The notes: generated by a model from the letters alone, not told the origin. Positions 34,830 to 46,310 are shown, counted from the stretch's first letter. The stretch is 64,000 nt of DNA from an uncultured Pseudoalteromonas sp. (GCA_947493455.1 CANLRB010000012.1:1-64000); one strand, 5' to 3'. Numbers and translations are program-made.

Positions 34830-36752
34830 ATGACAATATTTGATCATTTTCAGTCTCGTTATGAAGCAGCTAAAGAAGAAGAATATACTGTTGCTGAATT
34901 CTTAGAAATTTGTAAAAACGATAAGTCGGCCTATGCCAGTGCGCCTGAGCGATTACTCATGGCGATTGGTGAACCCGATATGGTTGACACATCGCAAGAT
35001 CCAACATTAAGCCGTATTTTTTCCAACCGCGTTATCGCTCGTTACCCCGCCTTTAAAGAATTTTACGGTATGGAAGAAAGCATTGAGCAAATCGTATCCT
35101 ACTTAAAGCATGCCGCCCAAGGTTTAGAAGAATGTAAACAAGTACTCTATTTACTCGGCCCGGTTGGTGGGGGTAAGTCTTCACTTGCTGAAAAGTTAAA
35201 GTATTTAATGCAAAAAGTGCCCATTTACTGCATTAAAGGATCACCTGTAAACGACCACCCACTGTGTTTATTCGACCCAATTGAAGATGGCGATATTTTA
35301 GAAAAAGAGTATGGCATTAATAAACGTTATATAAAGACGATTATGTCACCGTGGACTGCAAAACGACTACATGAATACAATGGCGATATCTCTCAATTTA
35401 AAGTCGTTAAACGCTATCCTTCTATTTTGGATCAAATTGCCATAGCGAAAACAGAACCGGGTGATGAAAATAACCAAGATATTAGCGCGCTTGTTGGTAA
35501 AGTTGATATTCGTAAACTCGAACATTACGCGCAAAGTGATCCGGATGCCTATGCCTACTCTGGCGCTTTGTGCCATGCCAATCAGGGGCTCATGGAGTTT
35601 GTAGAGATGTTTAAAGCACCGATTAAAGTGCTGCATCCGCTACTCACCGCAACTCAAGAGGGCAATTACAATGGTACCGAAGGGCTCTCTGCACTGCCGT
35701 TTAATGGCATGATTTTAGCGCATTCAAACGAATCTGAGTGGCAAACGTTTAAAGGGAATAAAAACAATGAGGCGTTTTTAGACCGTGTTTACATCGTAAA
35801 AGTACCGTACTGCTTGCGCGTTTCTGAAGAAATCCGCATTTACGATAAACTGATTGAGAATTCACAGCTGCTTAATGCACCATGTGCGCCGGGTACGCTT
35901 GAAACACTCGCTCAGTTTTCAGTGCTGTCGCGCATGAAAGACCCTGAAAACTCAAGTATCTATTCAAAAATGCGCGTTTATGATGGCGAAACATTAAAAG
36001 ACACCGATCCAAAAGCAAAATCTTATCAGGAGTATAAAGACTTTGCAGGTGTTGACGAAGGCATGGACGGCCTATCAACCCGATTCGCGTTTAAGATTCT
36101 ATCGCGTGTATTTAACTTTGATCACACCGAAGTGGCAGCGAACCCTGTCCACTTATTTTATGTACTTGAGCAACAAATCGAGCGCGAACAATTTGCGCAA
36201 GAAGCCTCTGAGCGTTACTTAGAGCATTTAAAAGGCTTTTTAATTCCAAAATACGTTGAGTTTATTGGTAAAGAAATTCAAACAGCGTATCTTGAATCGT
36301 ACTCTGAATACGGCCAGAACATTTTTGACCGCTATGTCACCTATGCCGACTTTTGGATTCAAGACCAAGAGTATCGCGATCCGGATACCGGCCAGCTATT
36401 TGACCGTGCGGCGCTAAATGCAGAGCTTGAAAAAATTGAAAAACCGGCCGGGATCTCCAATCCAAAAGATTTCCGCAACGAAATTGTTAACTTTGTATTG
36501 AGAGCGCGGGCAAATAACAACGGTAAAAACCCAGTTTGGACAAGTTATGAAAAGCTGCGTACTGTGATTGAGAAGAAAATGTTCTCAAATACAGAGGACT
36601 TATTACCTGTTATTTCGTTTAACACCAAAACTTCAACCGAGGATCAGCAAAAACACGAGGACTTTGTGAACCGAATGGTAGAAAAAGGTTACACCGCAAA
36701 ACAAGTACGTTTGCTAAGTGAGTGGTATTTACGCGTACGCAAATCGCAATAA
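34830..36752 (+). CDS. yeaG: PrkA-type serine protein kinase YeaG
   Basis: The 640-aa product belongs to the PrkA/YeaG family, soluble AAA-like Ser/Thr kinases involved in stationary-phase and nitrogen-starvation responses. A P-loop GPVGGGKSS lies at about 110-118, and the PrkA kinase-like C-terminal domain follows. I chose ATG 34830 (with TTGGAGG seven bases before) over an upstream GTG. The length is close to E. coli YeaG. It is the first gene of the yeaG-yeaH-ycgB-usp cluster. Confidence 0.95.
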   Translation: MTIFDHFQSRYEAAKEEEYTVAEFLEICKNDKSAYASAPERLLMAIGEPDMVDTSQDPTLSRIFSNRVIARYPAFKEFYGMEESIEQIVSYLKHAAQGLEECKQVLYLLGPVGGGKSSLAEKLKYLMQKVPIYCIKGSPVNDHPLCLFDPIEDGDILEKEYGINKRYIKTIMSPWTAKRLHEYNGDISQFKVVKRYPSILDQIAIAKTEPGDENNQDISALVGKVDIRKLEHYAQSDPDAYAYSGALCHANQGLMEFVEMFKAPIKVLHPLLTATQEGNYNGTEGLSALPFNGMILAHSNESEWQTFKGNKNNEAFLDRVYIVKVPYCLRVSEEIRIYDKLIENSQLLNAPCAPGTLETLAQFSVLSRMKDPENSSIYSKMRVYDGETLKDTDPKAKSYQEYKDFAGVDEGMDGLSTRFAFKILSRVFNFDHTEVAANPVHLFYVLEQQIEREQFAQEASERYLEHLKGFLIPKYVEFIGKEIQTAYLESYSEYGQNIFDRYVTYADFWIQDQEYRDPDTGQLFDRAALNAELEKIEKPAGISNPKDFRNEIVNFVLRARANNNGKNPVWTSYEKLRTVIEKKMFSNTEDLLPVISFNTKTSTEDQQKHEDFVNRMVEKGYTAKQVRLLSEWYLRVRKSQ

Positions 36753-36779
36753 CTGTAGTTCACTTGATTGGAGGCGCAT

Positions 36780-38063
36780 ATGGCCAATTTTATAGACCGG
36801 CGCTTAAACGGTAAAAATAAGAATACGGTTAACCGACAGCGTTTTATTAGGCGTTATAAAAAGCAAATAAAAGAAGCGGTGTCGGATGCCATTTCAAAGC
36901 GCAGTGTTACAGACATAGATAAAGGCGAAAGTGTTTCGATTCCGAGTAAAGATATACAGGAACCGATATTTCACCAAGGAAAAGGGGGCAAACGCAATAC
37001 GGTTCATCCGGGTAACGACCAATTTAGTACCGGTGACAAAATAAAACGACCGCTCGGCGGTGAAGGACAAGGCGCAGGTGAAGGCGAAGCAAGTAATAGC
37101 GGCGAAGGCACCGACGATTTTGTATTTTCGATTTCAAAAGATGAGTACCTCGATCTCTTGTTCGAAGATTTAGCGTTACCTAATTTACAACAAAACCAGC
37201 TCGATAAATTGGTGCAAATGACCACTCATCGCGCCGGTTTTAGTAATGATGGCGTACCGACCAATATCGATATTGTTCGCTCACTGCAAGGCTCGCTGGC
37301 CCGCAGAGTGGCCATTAATGCGGGTAAAAAACGTCGTCTACGAGAGCTTGAAGCTGAACTTGAAGAGCTCAACCAAGATAAGGCAACGAATCAAGCTGAA
37401 ATTACGATATTGCTAAAAGAGATTGAAACGCTTAAAGCAAAAATTGCAGCTGTGCCCTTTATTGATACGTTCGATTTACGTTATCGCAATTTTGAAAAAC
37501 GCCCCGAACCCACCAGTAAGGCGGTCATGTTTTGTTTAATGGATGTGTCGGGCTCAATGGATCAGGCTACCAAAGAAACAGCGAAACGCTTTTACATCTT
37601 GCTTTATTTATTTTTAACACGCACCTATAAAAATATCGATGTTGTTTACATTCGCCATCACACACAAGCCAAAGAGGTTGATGAACAGGAGTTTTTCTAT
37701 TCGCAAGAAACTGGCGGCACGATAGTATCGAGTGCACTTAAACTAATGAATGAAATTGTAAAAGACAGATACGATCCAAGCCAATGGAATATCTACGCAG
37801 CACAGGCGTCTGATGGCGATAACTGGGCTGATGATTCACCGCAATGTGGCGAGTTATTACGTAATCAAATTTTACCCGTATCACGCTATTACGCCTATAT
37901 CGAAATTACTAACCGCGCTCATCAAAGCCTATGGCGCGAATATCAAGCAATTAGTCAAAGCCACGAAAACTTTGCAATGCAACATATTCGGGGAGTTGAA
38001 GACATTTACCCTATTTTCAGGGAGCTTTTTAGTAAAAATAATCAATCCGCCAATATCGAGTAA
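36780..38063 (+). CDS. yeaH: YeaH family protein (DUF444)
   Basis: The 427-aa product matches YeaH/UPF0229 (DUF444), a partner gene of yeaG whose biochemical role is not known. The N-terminal region is basic ([10 protein letters not shown]). A Gly/Glu-rich linker (about 90-110) is followed by a coiled-coil segment (about 180-220). A von Willebrand A-like domain shows the metal-site motif MDVSGSMDQ (about 253-262). ATG 36780 is preceded by TTGGAGG. It follows yeaG by 27 bases. Confidence 0.95.
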   Translation: MANFIDRRLNGKNKNTVNRQRFIRRYKKQIKEAVSDAISKRSVTDIDKGESVSIPSKDIQEPIFHQGKGGKRNTVHPGNDQFSTGDKIKRPLGGEGQGAGEGEASNSGEGTDDFVFSISKDEYLDLLFEDLALPNLQQNQLDKLVQMTTHRAGFSNDGVPTNIDIVRSLQGSLARRVAINAGKKRRLRELEAELEELNQDKATNQAEITILLKEIETLKAKIAAVPFIDTFDLRYRNFEKRPEPTSKAVMFCLMDVSGSMDQATKETAKRFYILLYLFLTRTYKNIDVVYIRHHTQAKEVDEQEFFYSQETGGTIVSSALKLMNEIVKDRYDPSQWNIYAAQASDGDNWADDSPQCGELLRNQILPVSRYYAYIEITNRAHQSLWREYQAISQSHENFAMQHIRGVEDIYPIFRELFSKNNQSANIE

Positions 38064-38088
38064 GCAAATCGACAGCGAGGTAATGGAA

Positions 38089-39609
38089 ATGGAAAAAAGA
38101 AAAAGACTCAGTGACGGGCCCGATTGGACATTCGAACTCTTGGCCGAGTACCAGCAAGAAATTGAACGGGTCGCAAAATACTACCGCCTTGATACCTACC
38201 CAAACCAAATTGAGGTGATCACTGCCGAACAAATGATGGATGCATATTCTAGTGTTGGCATGCCCATAGGTTACAGCCATTGGTCGTACGGTAAAAAGTT
38301 TATTCAAACAGAGCAAAGCTATAAACGCGGGCAAATGGGCCTTGCCTATGAAATCGTGATTAACTCTGACCCCTGTATTGCATATTTAATGGAAGAGAAC
38401 ACCATGCCAATGCAAGCACTGGTAATTGCACATGCATGTTATGGTCATAATTCATTCTTCAAAAACAACTACTTATTTAAAACCTGGACAGATGCAAGCT
38501 CCATCATTGATTACCTCGTCTTTGCCAAAAAGTACATAGCCGATTGCGAACAAAAGTACGGCATTGACGAAGTTGAACAACTGCTCGACTCGTGTCATGC
38601 ATTAATGAACTACGGGGTTGATCGATATAAACGTCCGCAACAAATCTCGATGTACGAAGAGCAAAAGCGCCAAAAAGAACGCGAAGACTATTTACAGTCA
38701 CAAGTGAATGAGCTTTGGAAAACAATTCCACAAGCCCCTTCTGAGAGCCATCACCAACACGAGCGATACCCAAGTGAACCACAAGAAAATATTCTTTATT
38801 TTATTGAAAAGCGCGCTCCACTGTTAGAAAGTTGGCAACGAGAGATTATTCGCATTGTGCGTAAAATTTCGCAGTACTTTTACCCGCAAAAACAAACTCA
38901 GGTCATGAATGAAGGTTGGGCTACCTTTTGGCACTACACCATTCTGAACCATTTGTACGACGAAGGGGTGGTCAGTGAAAGTTTTATCTTGGAGTTTTTG
39001 CAATCTCATACCAATGTGGTATATCAGCCTGCTTATAATTCACCCTATTATAGTGGTATAAATCCGTATGCGCTCGGGTTTAACATGATGGTGGATATTC
39101 GCAGAATTTGCGAAAATCCAACCGAAGAAGATAAGCACTGGTTTCCAGATATTGCAGGCAGTAACTGGCTCGACACCTTGCATTTTGCGATGGAAAACTT
39201 TAAAGATGAAAGCTTTATCAGCCAGTTCTTATCGCCAAAACTAATGCGTGATTTTAAGTTTTTTTCAATTCTTGATAACGAAAAAAACAGCCATTTAGAA
39301 GTGAGTGCGATTCACAATGAATCAGGCTATAAGGCGATTCGCCAAGCGCTATCCGAGCAATATAACTTGAGTAATTTAGAACCTAATATCCAAGTTTATA
39401 ATGTTGATGTGAAAGGCGATCGTTCACTGACACTGCGTTTTACGCCGCATAACAGTATACCGCTTGATAAAAGTAAAGATGAAGTGATAAAACACGTTTA
39501 TCGGCTATGGGGTTTTAAAGTCAAACTTGAGCAAGAAGAAAATAACGATGTGCGTGAAATTGCACGTTGTCCAATAAGTGAAAATAAAAAAACGGAAATG
39601 GAATCTTAA
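38089..39609 (+). CDS. ycgB: SpoVR family protein YcgB
   Basis: The 506-aa product belongs to the SpoVR/YcgB family, named for a Bacillus sporulation gene but widespread in non-spore-formers. It has the family segments YSHWSYGKKF, YEIVINSDPCIAYLMEEN and HACYGHNSFFKNN. NEGWATFWHYTILNHL and INPYALGFNMM follow. I chose ATG 38089, because GAGG lies eight bases upstream; another ATG at 38083 is too close to it. It lies 25 bases after yeaH. Confidence 0.94.
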   Translation: MEKRKRLSDGPDWTFELLAEYQQEIERVAKYYRLDTYPNQIEVITAEQMMDAYSSVGMPIGYSHWSYGKKFIQTEQSYKRGQMGLAYEIVINSDPCIAYLMEENTMPMQALVIAHACYGHNSFFKNNYLFKTWTDASSIIDYLVFAKKYIADCEQKYGIDEVEQLLDSCHALMNYGVDRYKRPQQISMYEEQKRQKEREDYLQSQVNELWKTIPQAPSESHHQHERYPSEPQENILYFIEKRAPLLESWQREIIRIVRKISQYFYPQKQTQVMNEGWATFWHYTILNHLYDEGVVSESFILEFLQSHTNVVYQPAYNSPYYSGINPYALGFNMMVDIRRICENPTEEDKHWFPDIAGSNWLDTLHFAMENFKDESFISQFLSPKLMRDFKFFSILDNEKNSHLEVSAIHNESGYKAIRQALSEQYNLSNLEPNIQVYNVDVKGDRSLTLRFTPHNSIPLDKSKDEVIKHVYRLWGFKVKLEQEENNDVREIARCPISENKKTEMES

Positions 39610-39615
39610 ATATTT

Positions 39616-40503
39616 ATGCCAAAACACCTACTTGTTCTAGTAGATAACCTAGAATATGCACATGTTGCGCTTGAAAAAGCGCAGCAGCTCGCCCTTTCAT
39701 TACAACTGCCTGTGCGAATTTTAGCATTTACACATCAAAGTTTAGATAATTTGCCATTTGAACTTTCTGAGCAGAAAAAAGCTGAAATTAAAAAAACGCT
39801 TATAGATAAATACCATACGGAACTAAGTGGTCAACTAGAAAGCTTATTTGATGAAAATCAGATTTCGCTATCAGTGCACTGGCATAAACATCCTGAAGAG
39901 TTTATAAAAGAAAATCATGCACTCGATGATGTTGAGATGCTTATCAAAGCACGCCACATCGATAATCAAAATCAATTCACGCTATTAGATTGGCGACTTA
40001 TTCGTACCTTTGACACGCCATTGTACTTTGTCGCCGATAACACTTGGAAAAATAAAAAGGGTATCTTCGCGTGCCTCGACTTAGGCAGTAAGTTACAGGA
40101 GAAGTATATTCTTAATCAAAAAATTATGGAGCTTGGTAATCAACTCGCTGCAAAACTCTCGGTGCCGCTACACATCGGTTATGCGATTTCCGTATCTCCG
40201 ATTTTGCGCGATTTAGGCATAGTGTTTACCGATGAACAAGAAATCAACGCACTAAAAAATTTACCTGAACAGCAACAAGCACTTGTTGAACAATATCAGC
40301 TTGCAGATAAACTTAAAATTAAGGCGGGAGACGTAGCAAAAGTGATCCCAAGCCTTGCAGCCGACGCCAATGCAAGCCTTGTCGTGATGGGGTCAATTGG
40401 CCGTACAGGACTTAAAGGAAAGCTCATTGGCAATACCGCAGAGCAAGTGATGAAATTACTTAAAACTGACTTATTAGTTTTATCACCAAGCAAACAAAAA
40501 TAA
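39616..40503 (+). CDS. Tandem universal stress protein (UspE-like)
   Basis: The 295-aa product has two Usp domains. The first (about 1-145) lacks the ATP-binding signature. The second (about 150-295) ends with GSIGRTGLKGKLIGNTAEQVM, the nucleotide-binding signature of UspA-type proteins. This layout resembles UspE. It lies 6 bases after ycgB and is probably co-transcribed with the yeaG-yeaH-ycgB genes, linking all four to stress or starvation. Confidence 0.88.
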   Translation: MPKHLLVLVDNLEYAHVALEKAQQLALSLQLPVRILAFTHQSLDNLPFELSEQKKAEIKKTLIDKYHTELSGQLESLFDENQISLSVHWHKHPEEFIKENHALDDVEMLIKARHIDNQNQFTLLDWRLIRTFDTPLYFVADNTWKNKKGIFACLDLGSKLQEKYILNQKIMELGNQLAAKLSVPLHIGYAISVSPILRDLGIVFTDEQEINALKNLPEQQQALVEQYQLADKLKIKAGDVAKVIPSLAADANASLVVMGSIGRTGLKGKLIGNTAEQVMKLLKTDLLVLSPSKQK

Positions 40504-40594
40504 CCGGTAATAATCTATTTCATATTGTTTTGATTAAACAGCAAACAAAAACGATAGATAGTCACGCCCTATCAACGAGGGCACTCACGACAAT

Positions 40595-41545
40595 TTATTT
40601 AGTATGCACGGTCACACAATTTCGGCCGCTTTCTTTTGACCGATAAAGCGCAGCATCTGCGGCTTCAATCCATTTTTCATGTTTGCCAAATGCGGCATCA
40701 AATTGAGCGACGCCAAGGCTAATGGTCATTTTAATTTCAGCTTCTTCATAAAAAATGGTCGAGTCTTCAATTATTTTGCGTACGCGCTCTGCAAATACTT
40801 GCGCCCCTTCGATGTCGGTATCGACTAAGGTAACAGCAAATTCTTCTCCGCCGTAGCGCCCAGCAACGTCAGAATCACGCAGTGTTTTGCGAAGTACATC
40901 GGCAATGTGGCGAATTGCTGCATCTCCGCCACTGTGGCCAAAGGTATCATTGATTTTCTTAAAGTGGTCAATATCAAACATCAATAAACAACTCTGTCCT
41001 TCACTGCGCGTAATACGCTTAAACTCTTTGTGTAAGCTTTCTTCCCAAAACCCTCGGTTATAAAGGCCTGTAAGGCGATCTACACGGCTTAACTGTTCAA
41101 GTTTTTTATTAGCGTGCTCAAGTTCTTTTTTATTGACCGCTTCATCCGTAACATCATACAAAATGATGCAAATATGAGATACGTCCCCGGTTGTATTTGT
41201 AAGCGGAATAAAGGTCGCATTTTGATACATATGATCGGCTTTGCCGGTGATCGGGCGATAATTTTTAAACTTAAATATATATGGTTGTTGCTCCCAAATA
41301 GTAAAAGACCGCGTTTTCAATACAAACACTGATTCGCTTTTACTGCGGAACCAACTTTCATCAATACTTGGAAACAAGTCAAACACGTCTTTGTCTTTCA
41401 CCGCGCTGGGTAAAAGGCCCGAATGATTTTCCATAAAACCATTCCAAACACATATTTTGTAATCTCTGTCTAACACCACCAGACCTACGTCTATGGTATT
41501 AAACATATCCATCATCCAATGTATTTCATTTAATTCTGCAGCCAT
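40595..41545 (-). CDS. PAS-GGDEF diguanylate cyclase
   Basis: The 316-aa soluble product makes the second messenger cyclic di-GMP from GTP. A PAS domain (about 8-135) senses an unknown signal. A helix at 140-160 connects to the GGDEF domain (about 160-314). The active-site motif is GGEEF (232-236), with the inhibitory I-site RDSD five residues before it, so product inhibition is expected. It lies 4 bases after the REC-CheC gene, suggesting coupled expression and possibly a phospho-signal partner. Confidence 0.92.
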   Translation of the reverse strand: MAAELNEIHWMMDMFNTIDVGLVVLDRDYKICVWNGFMENHSGLLPSAVKDKDVFDLFPSIDESWFRSKSESVFVLKTRSFTIWEQQPYIFKFKNYRPITGKADHMYQNATFIPLTNTTGDVSHICIILYDVTDEAVNKKELEHANKKLEQLSRVDRLTGLYNRGFWEESLHKEFKRITRSEGQSCLLMFDIDHFKKINDTFGHSGGDAAIRHIADVLRKTLRDSDVAGRYGGEEFAVTLVDTDIEGAQVFAERVRKIIEDSTIFYEEAEIKMTISLGVAQFDAAFGKHEKWIEAADAALYRSKESGRNCVTVHTK

Positions 41546-41549
41546 ACAT

Positions 41550-42554
41550 TTAGTCTTCTAATAAATACTGTACTTTGTACTTTAATGTTTTTAATGAATC
41601 TTCGGTAAATAACAACATTAAATCGCACGCAACATCATGGTTTTCAATACTATAACTAATTTCAATAGCCAGCGTTCGCTGCCAGCGATTGCGATTTGTT
41701 TGCACTAAGTCCGACACATCACAGTGCTGACCCATTACAACTGGGTGACCTTGGCTAAAATGCATATCAAGCTGTTTGGCAAGTCCCGTAAGTAATGACC
41801 CGATTAAAATATTACCTATATCCATTAACAACTCGAGTTCTACGTGTTGATTGACTTCGCCTTCATACTTCATTAATGACGCGATTTCTTTAAAGCTCGA
41901 ATCATTTAAAAGCAATAACGCCTCACCCGATACGCCACCACCAATAAAGCCTTGGCACACACCCGACGTGGTATCGTTATCATCAATCGACTGCAACGCC
42001 ATACTGAGCTCATTAACTTCAAGTACATTTACATTGGGGATCGGTAACTCAACAAATACGTCTAATAGTCGCGCAAGCAAGCTGCCTGCTTGGCCCATAG
42101 CAACATTGGTTATTTCTTGATACACATCACGAATTTCTGGGTCAAGCTGTTCACCGAGTTGATGCTGCAAGCGCTCACGCATGGCTCTGTCTTTAATGCC
42201 GTGCTTTTCAATAATTTCTTCGAGTTTGCTAGCATCACATGGCTTTTTAATAAAGTCGATTGCGCCGAGCTCTGTCACGCGTTGATGCGCGGTGGGTTGA
42301 ATATCGCCTGATACAACCACCACTAAGACCTGCAATCCCTCATTTGCTATCGTTTGCAGAACTTCATAGCCGTCCATTTGCGGCATATTCAAGTCGAGAA
42401 ATAGAATTTCAGGGTTAACTGCTTTGATTTGCTCAATGCAATGCACACCATTTTCTGCGTATTCAATTTGAATATCCCAATCTTCTGGCAAAGAGCGGGC
42501 AAGCTGACGCCGGGCAAGCCGAGAATCATCACAAATCAAAATAGGTGTTGCCAT
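41550..42554 (-). CDS. Response regulator with CheC/CheX-like phosphatase domain
   Basis: The 334-aa product has an N-terminal receiver domain (about 1-125, phospho-acceptor Asp54 in FLDLNMP, Lys in IKKPCD). The C-terminal CheC/CheX-like domain (about 140-320) shows EITNVAMGQAGSLLARLL and ELLMDIGNILIGSLLTGLA, the E-x2-N type helices of that phosphatase family. It probably dephosphorylates a CheY-like protein. It is directly upstream of a diguanylate cyclase gene, so the pair may join chemotaxis-like and c-di-GMP signalling. Confidence 0.88.
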   Translation of the reverse strand: MATPILICDDSRLARRQLARSLPEDWDIQIEYAENGVHCIEQIKAVNPEILFLDLNMPQMDGYEVLQTIANEGLQVLVVVVSGDIQPTAHQRVTELGAIDFIKKPCDASKLEEIIEKHGIKDRAMRERLQHQLGEQLDPEIRDVYQEITNVAMGQAGSLLARLLDVFVELPIPNVNVLEVNELSMALQSIDDNDTTSGVCQGFIGGGVSGEALLLLNDSSFKEIASLMKYEGEVNQHVELELLMDIGNILIGSLLTGLAKQLDMHFSQGHPVVMGQHCDVSDLVQTNRNRWQRTLAIEISYSIENHDVACDLMLLFTEDSLKTLKYKVQYLLED

Positions 42555-42781
42555 AAATACTCTCTTTTATGTTATTGCTATAAGTTTAGAGTAGGATTGA
42601 ATGTTTATCATAATAATTATCCACATAAACTACCAGCCTATAACGAAATAAAAAGTTACATAATCGAAACAACACAATAAAGCGATGCTCATTGCGATTC
42701 GATTGTTTATTTAAATACCTGTGTTTATCTCGCGATTCAATTGATTTACCATGACAATAATTAAATTTAATGAGAGTTGTC

Positions 42782-43363
42782 ATGCTAAAAAATATTGTAT
42801 TCTCCGCCCTCGCATTAGTTAGTACCATGAGTGTTGCGCAATTGCCAATTAACGACATTGATTCAGGTAAAATCACTGCAAATAAAGGAAAGCTTTCTTT
42901 ACTCGGCCAGCCGGTCAATGTAGGCCAGCAAGCACCCGCATTTAAAGCGGCAAACAATCGCTTCGCGCCAATCAAGCTATCAGATTTTGCCAACCAAGCA
43001 GTTTTAATTAGCGTTGTGCCAAGCCTTGATACAGGTATTTGCTCCATTCAAACAAAACACTTTAACGACAAAATGGCAGCGAACTACCCTAATGTGAAAA
43101 TGTTGACCATAAGTATGGACTTACCTTTTGCACAAAAGCGCTTTTGCGATACCGAAAATGTAAATAATATTGAAGTGTTGTCGGATTCAGTGTGGCGAGA
43201 GTTCGCTGCTAATTATGGACTACTCATTCAAGATATGGGGTTGCTCGCGCGAGCTGTATTTGTACTTGATAAACAGCATACGGTTGTTTATAAGCAACTC
43301 GTCGACAACTTGGCAAAAGAGCCCAACTATAAAGAAGTTGAGTCAATATTAACAAAACTCTAA
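42782..43363 (+). CDS. Thiol peroxidase (Tpx family) with signal peptide
   Basis: The 193-aa product is a peroxiredoxin of the atypical 2-Cys Tpx type. The peroxidatic Cys87 lies in SLDTGICSIQT, and the resolving Cys122 lies in KRFCDTENV. Unlike the usual cytoplasmic Tpx, it starts with a hydrophobic signal-like segment (about 4-19, ending VAQ), so export to the periplasm is likely. ATG 42782 is preferred over ATG 42770, because GAGAG lies five bases before it. It is monocistronic and ends at a strong terminator. Confidence 0.85.
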   Translation: MLKNIVFSALALVSTMSVAQLPINDIDSGKITANKGKLSLLGQPVNVGQQAPAFKAANNRFAPIKLSDFANQAVLISVVPSLDTGICSIQTKHFNDKMAANYPNVKMLTISMDLPFAQKRFCDTENVNNIEVLSDSVWREFAANYGLLIQDMGLLARAVFVLDKQHTVVYKQLVDNLAKEPNYKEVESILTKL

Positions 43364-43409
43364 TCGAGCTAATTCCACTAGAGAATTAATTTGGAGTCAT
43401 GCAGATACA

Positions 43410-43441
43410 AAAATCCCCCGTTTAACACGAGGGATTTTTTG
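43410..43441. terminator. Bidirectional terminator between the peroxidase gene and adk
   Basis: AAAATCCC / GGGATTTT arms with a further CGT / ACG pair and one mismatch enclose a 5-base loop. T-runs exist on both strands, matching the two convergent genes. Confidence 0.85.
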
Positions 43442-43482
43442 TTTTATTCGCAATGTATACAAATAAAGTAAACGCTATTTGA

Positions 43483-44169
<687 letters not shown>

Positions 44170-44230
44170 TCATATTGGGCACCAATCTACAATAGGGATT
44201 AGCCAAAAGTTTAATCGTTTTTTTGACCAT

Positions 44231-44256
44231 AAAAAAAGGAAGCCATGGCTTCCTTA
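44231..44256 (-). terminator. Terminator of htpG
   Basis: The perfect palindromic stem AAGGAAGCC-ATGGCTTCCTT is followed on the - strand by seven T residues. It lies just after the htpG stop. Confidence 0.88.
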
Positions 44257-44277
44257 CTCGATAAGACAAATTTAAGC

Positions 44278-46188
44278 TTATTTGCTTAAATCAAGCATTA
44301 ATTTATTCAAGCGAGACACAAAGCCCGCAGGGTCTTTTAAGCTACCGCGCTCGGCTAGTAATGCTTGGTCAAGCAGTACTTCTGACCACTGGGCAAAGTT
44401 GTCTTCATCTTGCACGTCATTTAGGTGCTTAACAAGTTGGTGCTCAGGGTTTAGCTCAAACACTGGTTTTGCTTCAGGTGCCGATTGACCAATTTGTTCC
44501 ATTAGCTTTTGCATTTGTGAGCTCATGTCATGGTCGTCTGCGACAACACATGCTGGCGAATCCGTTAAACGGTGCGTAAAGCGAACTTCTTTCACTTTGT
44601 CGCCAAGTACCGTTTTAACGCGCTCAACTAAGCCTTCAACTTCTTTTTCAGATGCTTCTTGCTCTTTTTTGCTTTCTTCATCATCAAGGTCGCCTAAATC
44701 TAAATCACCACGGGTAATTGATTCAAACTGCTTGCCGTCAAACTCAGTCAGGTGGCTCATCATCCACTCATCAACACGGTCAGACATTAACAGTACTTCA
44801 ATGCCTTTTTTACGGAAAATCTCTAAATGTGGTGAGCTCTTAGCTGTTTCATGGCTGTCGGCAACAACATAATAAATTTTGTCTTGGCCATCAGTCATGC
44901 GCTCAATGTATTGCTCAAGAGAGACGCTTTGTGTTGCTTCATCTTCGTTCGTTGACGCAAAACGTAATAGCTTGGCAATTGCATCTTTGTTTGCTGCATC
45001 TTCAGCTGGCCCTTCTTTAATTACTTGGCCAAACTCATTCCAGAATGTTTGATAGTCTTCCGCTTTATTTTTACCCATGCGATCAAGCATTTTCAAAATA
45101 CGTGAAGTACAGCCTTTACGGATTGCTTGCGTTACCTTGTTGTCTTGTAAAATTTCACGAGAAACGTTTAATGGTAAGTCGTTTGAGTCAAGCAAACCTT
45201 TTACAAAACGTAGGTAGCTCGGCATAAACTGCTCAGCGTCGTCCATAATAAATACGCGCTGTACATACAGTTTTAAACCAGACTGGCGGTCACGGTTCCA
45301 TAAATCGAATGGTGCTTTTTTAGGAATGTACAACAAACTTGTGTATTCAGTTTTACCTTCAACCTTGTTATGTGCCCACGACAGCGGCTCTTCCCAATCA
45401 TGGCTTACATGTTTGTAAAACTCTTTGTATTCGTCTTCATTAATTTCTGACTTATCACGCGTCCAAAGTGCTGTTGCTTTGTTAATTGCTTCCCACTCAC
45501 CTGGTGTTGCTGGGATTTTTTCGCCATCTGGACCTTCTGACTCTTCCGTTGGTGCTTTAAACATTTCAACCGGAATTGATACATGATCAGAATATTTTGT
45601 AACGATAGAACGTAGGCGGAACTCTTCTAAGAACTCGCTTTCTTCTTCACGTAAGTGAAGCACGATTTCAGTACCGCGCGATTCTTTTTCAATTTCTTCG
45701 AGTGTGTATTCGCCTTCACCTTGTGAATGCCACTCAACCGCTTTTTCTTCGCCCGCTTTACGCGTACGTACAGTCACTGCATCAGCCACGATAAACGCTG
45801 AGTAAAAACCAACACCAAATTGACCAATAAGCTGTGAGTCTTTTGCTTGGTCGCCCGTTAAGTTTTGGAAAAATTCCGCAGTACCCGACTTTGCAATTGT
45901 ACCAAGTGAGTTAATCACCTCGTCACGGGTCATACCAATACCATTATCAGTAATGGTTACTGTACCTGCGTCTTTATCTGCGCTAATACGTACTTTTAGG
46001 TCTGCATCACCTTGATATAATTCGCCATTTGATAAGGCTAAAAAGCGTAGTTTATCCGCTGCATCCGATGCATTTGATACAAGCTCACGCAAAAAGATCT
46101 CTTTGTTTGAATACAAAGAGTGGATCATCAGGTTTAATAATTGTTTTACTTCTGTTTGAAAGCCTAACGTTTCTTTTTGGGCCGACAT
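44278..46188 (-). CDS. htpG: Molecular chaperone HtpG (Hsp90)
   Basis: This cytoplasmic ATP-driven chaperone acts with DnaK on stressed proteins. The 636-aa product has the GHKL ATP-binding domain (about 1-230) with [27 protein letters not shown] and [12 protein letters not shown] middle domain with [10 protein letters not shown] and a C-terminal dimerisation domain follow. It lies between recR and adk on the same strand, with its own terminator. Confidence 0.98.
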   Translation of the reverse strand: MSAQKETLGFQTEVKQLLNLMIHSLYSNKEIFLRELVSNASDAADKLRFLALSNGELYQGDADLKVRISADKDAGTVTITDNGIGMTRDEVINSLGTIAKSGTAEFFQNLTGDQAKDSQLIGQFGVGFYSAFIVADAVTVRTRKAGEEKAVEWHSQGEGEYTLEEIEKESRGTEIVLHLREEESEFLEEFRLRSIVTKYSDHVSIPVEMFKAPTEESEGPDGEKIPATPGEWEAINKATALWTRDKSEINEDEYKEFYKHVSHDWEEPLSWAHNKVEGKTEYTSLLYIPKKAPFDLWNRDRQSGLKLYVQRVFIMDDAEQFMPSYLRFVKGLLDSNDLPLNVSREILQDNKVTQAIRKGCTSRILKMLDRMGKNKAEDYQTFWNEFGQVIKEGPAEDAANKDAIAKLLRFASTNEDEATQSVSLEQYIERMTDGQDKIYYVVADSHETAKSSPHLEIFRKKGIEVLLMSDRVDEWMMSHLTEFDGKQFESITRGDLDLGDLDDEESKKEQEASEKEVEGLVERVKTVLGDKVKEVRFTHRLTDSPACVVADDHDMSSQMQKLMEQIGQSAPEAKPVFELNPEHQLVKHLNDVQDEDNFAQWSEVLLDQALLAERGSLKDPAGFVSRLNKLMLDLSK

Positions 46189-46310
46189 AAATAACTCCAG
46201 TTATTACACAATTCCCCTACTTATGAGGGATAAGAAATTTTATAAAACAGATATGGGGTAGACGAACTAAAGTTCAAGGGGAAATTAAATAAATTTTAAA
46301 TTTAGTATGA

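Noticed and set aside
37813-38088. Long N-terminal extension of the SpoVR-like gene
   Set aside because: It would overlap yeaH by 250 bases in another frame; the ribosome site and family length support the start at 38089.
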